Positions 61,164-64,000 of a DNA stretch of 64,000 nt are shown one piece after another. Under the pieces are notes generated by a model. That model saw nothing but the letters and a program-made list of their open reading frames with translations. It did no database searches and was not told where the DNA came from. Source of the stretch: Croceitalea marina. GTDB lineage: Bacteria; Bacteroidota; Bacteroidia; Flavobacteriales; Flavobacteriaceae. The stretch covers positions 1 through 64,000 of the forward strand of contig NZ_JBHULB010000081.1 in NCBI RefSeq assembly GCF_042684265.1, given 5' to 3'. Each line of letters opens with the position of its first letter. The first letter of the stretch is position 1. The translations under genes were made by a program, and so were the position numbers.

Positions 61164-61194
61164 TTAATTAATCAGTTGTCTGTATTAATTAATC
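61164..61194. promoter_or_regulatory. Paired TTAATTAATC boxes, candidate AraC operator B
   Basis: TTAATTAATC at 61164-61173 and again at 61185-61194, exactly 21 bp apart, upstream of PepF-like gene B (start 61026). Box 1 is followed by AGT, as at operator A (CAGT context). The rest of the 218-bp gap holds no gene. Confidence 0.6.
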
Positions 61195-61244
61195 TTTAAT
61201 GATAATAAGACAGGTCTCTTTCTTTATACCATGTAGTATCTTCT

Positions 61245-62033
61245 TTAATTATTTTTTAGATTATGATTTTTAAGTAGAATTAAACATATCATTGCTATTA
61301 GAACTATTGTGACTACATAAGTAATATTGTCAACTGGAGTTTCTTTCATTTCAGGGATTAAACTATTTCTAAAAAATATAAAGTAGTTTATTGAGGTATG
61401 TAGTAAAACAGCTATTATGGGAAACTTACTGAAACGCAAATAGAAAAAAGTAAAAATAACTGAGATTCCTAAAATTGAGATTAGGTATTTTACAATAAAA
61501 CTTGAATTAAGTTCAGGTCCATCTGCGTCAAAAATAATTATATGCCAAAAGAACATTACCAACCCGATAATCAAACTAGATACTAAAGGGCTAAACTTGG
61601 ATAATACCTCTGGCAATAAGAAACCCCTCCAACCTAATTCTTCCCCAAGAGGACCATCAAGAAAAATGAAAATAAAATAGATTGCTAAAAATTTCGGATA
61701 GTTTAATTCTATAAATGAAATGGAACTGTCAATAAATTGCGAGGTTACTATTACTACCACAACATTTATAAAAAGCGGTATTAAGAAAACAGCTAGATAT
61801 GACCTGATTGATGCTTTAAACCTCATAATGTTATGCCAATAATCTTTAAACCCTTTCCTTTTGGTGGTAAAAAGAATAGTCAAAAGCGCAGCAAAAGTTG
61901 GTGTATATCCTCTTAAAAGACCAGATATCTCTTCACCCGTAGAGTTGTTTTCTGATACTATAAAAGGAAATAATAACCAATAAATAAAGGCAAGAAAAAG
62001 AACAAAAAATATGAACAGAATTATTTTTTTCAT
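61245..62033 (-). CDS. CPBP-family intramembrane glutamic protease
   Basis: A 262-residue membrane protein with about eight helices. Motif 1 is E-E-L-G-W-R-G-F near residue 135, where the two Glu and the Arg are typical of the CAAX-protease/bacteriocin-processing family. Motif 2 is F-F-W-H-I near 173, and a later H-T-S-I-N supplies motif 3/4. These enzymes cleave within membranes or confer bacteriocin immunity; the substrate is unknown. It lies between the AraC gene B and PepF-like gene B on the same strand. Confidence 0.87.
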   Translation of the reverse strand: MKKIILFIFFVLFLAFIYWLLFPFIVSENNSTGEEISGLLRGYTPTFAALLTILFTTKRKGFKDYWHNIMRFKASIRSYLAVFLIPLFINVVVVIVTSQFIDSSISFIELNYPKFLAIYFIFIFLDGPLGEELGWRGFLLPEVLSKFSPLVSSLIIGLVMFFWHIIIFDADGPELNSSFIVKYLISILGISVIFTFFYLRFSKFPIIAVLLHTSINYFIFFRNSLIPEMKETPVDNITYVVTIVLIAMICLILLKNHNLKNN

Positions 62034-62085
62034 CTAACGTAATTTGCCGTAAAAAAACAGAAAGTTAGATGCTCTAAGGAATTGT

Positions 62086-62095
62086 TTAATTAATC
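62086..62095. promoter_or_regulatory. Single TTAATTAATC box upstream of the CPBP gene
   Basis: The full ten-base box lies 53 bp upstream of the CPBP start and overlaps the stop codon of AraC gene B. At the 21-bp position (62065-62074) only a weak TTAGATGCTC is present, so it is at best a half operator. Confidence 0.35.
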
Positions 62096-63151
62096 AATAC
62101 TCATTTGTCTTTTAAATTGACCAGGGGTTTTGCCTGTATTTTTTTTAAAATGAAAATAAAATGCAGCCTTAGTGTTGAAACCTGCATCATAACCTAAGGC
62201 TTCAAAGGTTATTTTTAAATCTTTCTTTGCGATTATTTCTCTTTTTACATATTCTACCCGTTTTGTATTGATTATATCATAAAATGTGGTCTGCATTTGG
62301 ACATTTATAACTTGGGATAAATGATGCTTAGGAACGTTCAATTTTTTGGAAAGATGCGACATAGAAAAATTTGGATTGGTATATTCCTCTGTTTTAATGA
62401 AAAACAATTCTATATCATGCTTTATTTTAGACAGTTTTTCATTGTTGAGTGGACTATGCTTATAACTACTTGCCTTATGAGGTTTGCTCTCTTGGGTGAT
62501 TTCTTGATTAAACACAATTCCTAGTTTTAATCCATAATACCCCATAATTGTGATCATTATAACATAGATAATCATGTCAAAATTATTGTTGAGATTCCAT
62601 TCAAATATTTGATTTGCAGCTACAAATAATAAGCTAGCGATAAATGAGAAAAGGAGTAGAAAGGCTAAAGTTTTTATCCAATTCATTTCTAAAACAATAT
62701 TATTGGAGCTTTCATTTCTTAGTAAATTATTTCTTCTTGAAAGCCAAAAAATTGAATATATAGGATATGATAAAATGGAAATTAGTTTAATAATCAATAG
62801 TATATTTTCCCATACTATTCGTTGATTTTCATAGAATACGAATCCAGAAATCAATATTATTAGAAAAGGCAATAAATGGTAAATAAAAAAGGTCTTAGCC
62901 CTTGAATCAAATATTTTTAATGCATACACCCATAAAATTGGCCCATGAAGCAAGACAATAGTCTTTGCAATTACTTCCGTAAAAGAATTATGAAATTCAA
63001 ATTCTGCAAACAAAAGTATTGTTAAGTGAATTCCAAATACAGATAACCATAGAATTAATATTCTATCCACGGTTTTTTTTGGGAATTTTTGAAGATTTAG
63101 TAATAGGAATATAGCGTCCTGTATCAGCCCTATTATTAAAATGCTTTGCAT
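62090..63151 (-). CDS. Membrane-anchored AraC-family regulator (B)
   Basis: A 353-residue protein of the same plan as regulator A: about seven membrane helices in residues 1-210, a linker, then an AraC domain. HTH 1 includes F-S-M-S-H-L-S-K-K-L-N-V-P-K-H-H-L-S near 265. HTH 2 includes I-T-F-E-A-L-G-Y-D-A-G-F-N-T-K-A-A-F near 315, and the end is G-K-T-P-G-Q-F-K-R. It lies 56 bp upstream of the CPBP gene, with PepF-like gene B next, so these three are a likely regulon. The stimulus is unknown. Confidence 0.87.
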   Translation of the reverse strand: MQSILIIGLIQDAIFLLLNLQKFPKKTVDRILILWLSVFGIHLTILLFAEFEFHNSFTEVIAKTIVLLHGPILWVYALKIFDSRAKTFFIYHLLPFLIILISGFVFYENQRIVWENILLIIKLISILSYPIYSIFWLSRRNNLLRNESSNNIVLEMNWIKTLAFLLLFSFIASLLFVAANQIFEWNLNNNFDMIIYVIMITIMGYYGLKLGIVFNQEITQESKPHKASSYKHSPLNNEKLSKIKHDIELFFIKTEEYTNPNFSMSHLSKKLNVPKHHLSQVINVQMQTTFYDIINTKRVEYVKREIIAKKDLKITFEALGYDAGFNTKAAFYFHFKKNTGKTPGQFKRQMSID

Positions 63152-63223
63152 ATACTCAAGTTTTTACTCCTAAGTTATGCAAATAAACATTTAAACCTAA
63201 GACTATGATTTTACAGTCACAGA

Positions 63224-64000
63224 CTATTCTTGTATAACAAGATTAAATTCTTGAACACCTGTTTTTAATATCTTTTTAAGATGCGCTTCTTCACTATTTT
63301 TTAAATTTTGATCCAAAAAAGCAACTATAATGTTATTTAAGTATTCATATGACTTCTTTGAGTCTATATTGCCTCCTATATCCAAATACTTACTGAGTGG
63401 AGAGATTAATGGATATTCTATGAAATTGGAATGTTTGGTTTTTGGGAATGTGATTACATAGCTTGCCTCTGGAGCAGAATTTAACACTTTCATGGATCTT
63501 TTTTGAATAAGTTTTTTTGGTGCTTCAACGGTTTCTCTTGTGATACCCCAAGCATTGATTTGAGCATCGGTAAATGTTAAAGGTTGACTAAAAATTGCTA
63601 GTATCGGAGACTTGGAAATATCGGTTTCCAGCATTCCTCTTGGTGTACCATCTAAATTAATAGCTGCTTTAATATTATCGAGTTTATGACTTCCAAGAGT
63701 GGCCATTGTACCACCAGCAGAGAAGCCCATGAGTCCAATATTTTCAAAATCGATATTTTTTGAAAGCTGTTTATCAGTTAGATATTCTTTTACAAAACTA
63801 ACATCGTTGAGCCACTGATTAGCTATAATGGTTTTAACGCTGTCTATTTTTTCAATTGGGTCTCCAAGTTGAGATAATGCCATATAGCCAACAACTTCTT
63901 TATTAGATAGTATTGCAAAGTCACTGCTGTAACTATGGTTTATGGCAACAACAACGTATCCCTTGCTTGCAATATTCATCAATCTACCTGAGGCTTCATT
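63224..64000 (-). CDS. PAF-acetylhydrolase-like alpha/beta hydrolase (5' end beyond the window)
   Basis: The C-terminal 258 residues are visible, and the frame stays open to the window edge. A TTG/ATG at 63982/63979 is internal, because the upstream codons (N-E-A-S-G-R) fit the family. Marks are A-S-K-G-Y-V-V-V-A-I-N-H just inside the edge, the nucleophile in M-G-F-S-A-G-G, A-A-I-N-L-D-G-T-P-R, and a C-terminal catalytic His in K-T-K-H-S-N-F. Related to the lipase at 56014. The signal peptide, if any, is not visible. Confidence 0.8.
   Translation of the reverse strand, partial: NEASGRLMNIASKGYVVVAINHSYSSDFAILSNKEVVGYMALSQLGDPIEKIDSVKTIIANQWLNDVSFVKEYLTDKQLSKNIDFENIGLMGFSAGGTMATLGSHKLDNIKAAINLDGTPRGMLETDISKSPILAIFSQPLTFTDAQINAWGITRETVEAPKKLIQKRSMKVLNSAPEASYVITFPKTKHSNFIEYPLISPLSKYLDIGGNIDSKKSYEYLNNIIVAFLDQNLKNSEEAHLKKILKTGVQEFNLVIQE

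Noticed and set aside
41264..64000. Right attachment site for the tRNA-Pro-linked element
   Set aside because: I saw no second copy of the tRNA-Pro 3' end up to the window edge.
1..64000. CRISPR arrays, prophage structural genes, rRNA operons
   Set aside because: No regularly spaced repeats, no phage morphogenesis genes and no rRNA sequence were recognised.

Overview
The window looks like a chromosomal segment of a Flavobacteriaceae species (Bacteroidota). Three things point there. The promoters follow the Bacteroidota pattern TTTG-N19-TAnnTTTG (perfect copies upstream of rpsA and the threonine operon). The DNA is AT-rich with weak Shine-Dalgarno sites. The gene set includes flavobacterial markers such as a DUF3822 protein beside rsmD, fused ThrA, a 7TM-HD phosphodiesterase, a PafA-type phosphatase and a BfmA/BtgA mobilization protein. 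A marine relative of Maribacter, Zobellia or Cellulophaga is a guess.

From 1 to about 41.4 kb the content is core genome, apart from the tail of an IS1595-type transposase at the left edge. In order: rpsA; a pyrR-pyrB-orf-rnz block; pdxH, a SixA-like phosphatase and ppk1; miaE and dnaX on the other strand; the RNase P RNA gene with an unrecognised, accessory-looking ORF behind it; rsmD, DUF3822 and a membrane-anchored protein; a RecD/Pif1-like helicase; a Kdo block (kdsB, HAD hydrolase, kdnB-like oxidase) followed by an acyltransferase; yebC, a pterin dehydratase, an epimerase and gcvT; thrABC; an NAD(P)HX repair enzyme; clpC; gyrA; a TPR protein; an NlpC/P60 hydrolase; a thiolase; and a PgpH-like HD phosphodiesterase. 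The thr operon is preceded by a perfect promoter and a 17-codon leader peptide rich in Thr and Ile, which indicates attenuation.

At 41.1-43.7 kb tRNA-Ser(GCT) and tRNA-Pro(TGG) are followed by a tyrosine recombinase, a noncoding stretch rich in inverted repeats and a BfmA/BtgA-like mobilization gene. No relaxase follows, so this is a remnant or the edge of an integrative element.

From 43.7 to 64 kb the DNA is visibly more AT-rich and carries almost only exported or membrane proteins: five alpha/beta hydrolases (one fused to a PDZ domain, two PAF-acetylhydrolase-like), a beta-lactamase-fold serine hydrolase, a PafA-like alkaline phosphatase, a metallophosphoesterase, a CPBP protease, DoxX and other membrane proteins, two membrane-anchored AraC regulators and a LytTR regulator. 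The most striking items are two paralogous secreted proteins with the oligoendopeptidase F (M3) architecture in which the HExxH zinc site is replaced by a shared S-R-A-L-V-G segment. Each is preceded by two TTAATTAAT(C/T) boxes exactly 21 bp apart, and each lies next to or near a membrane AraC regulator. I propose this duplicated regulator/operator/pseudopeptidase set as the best candidate for an undescribed system here.
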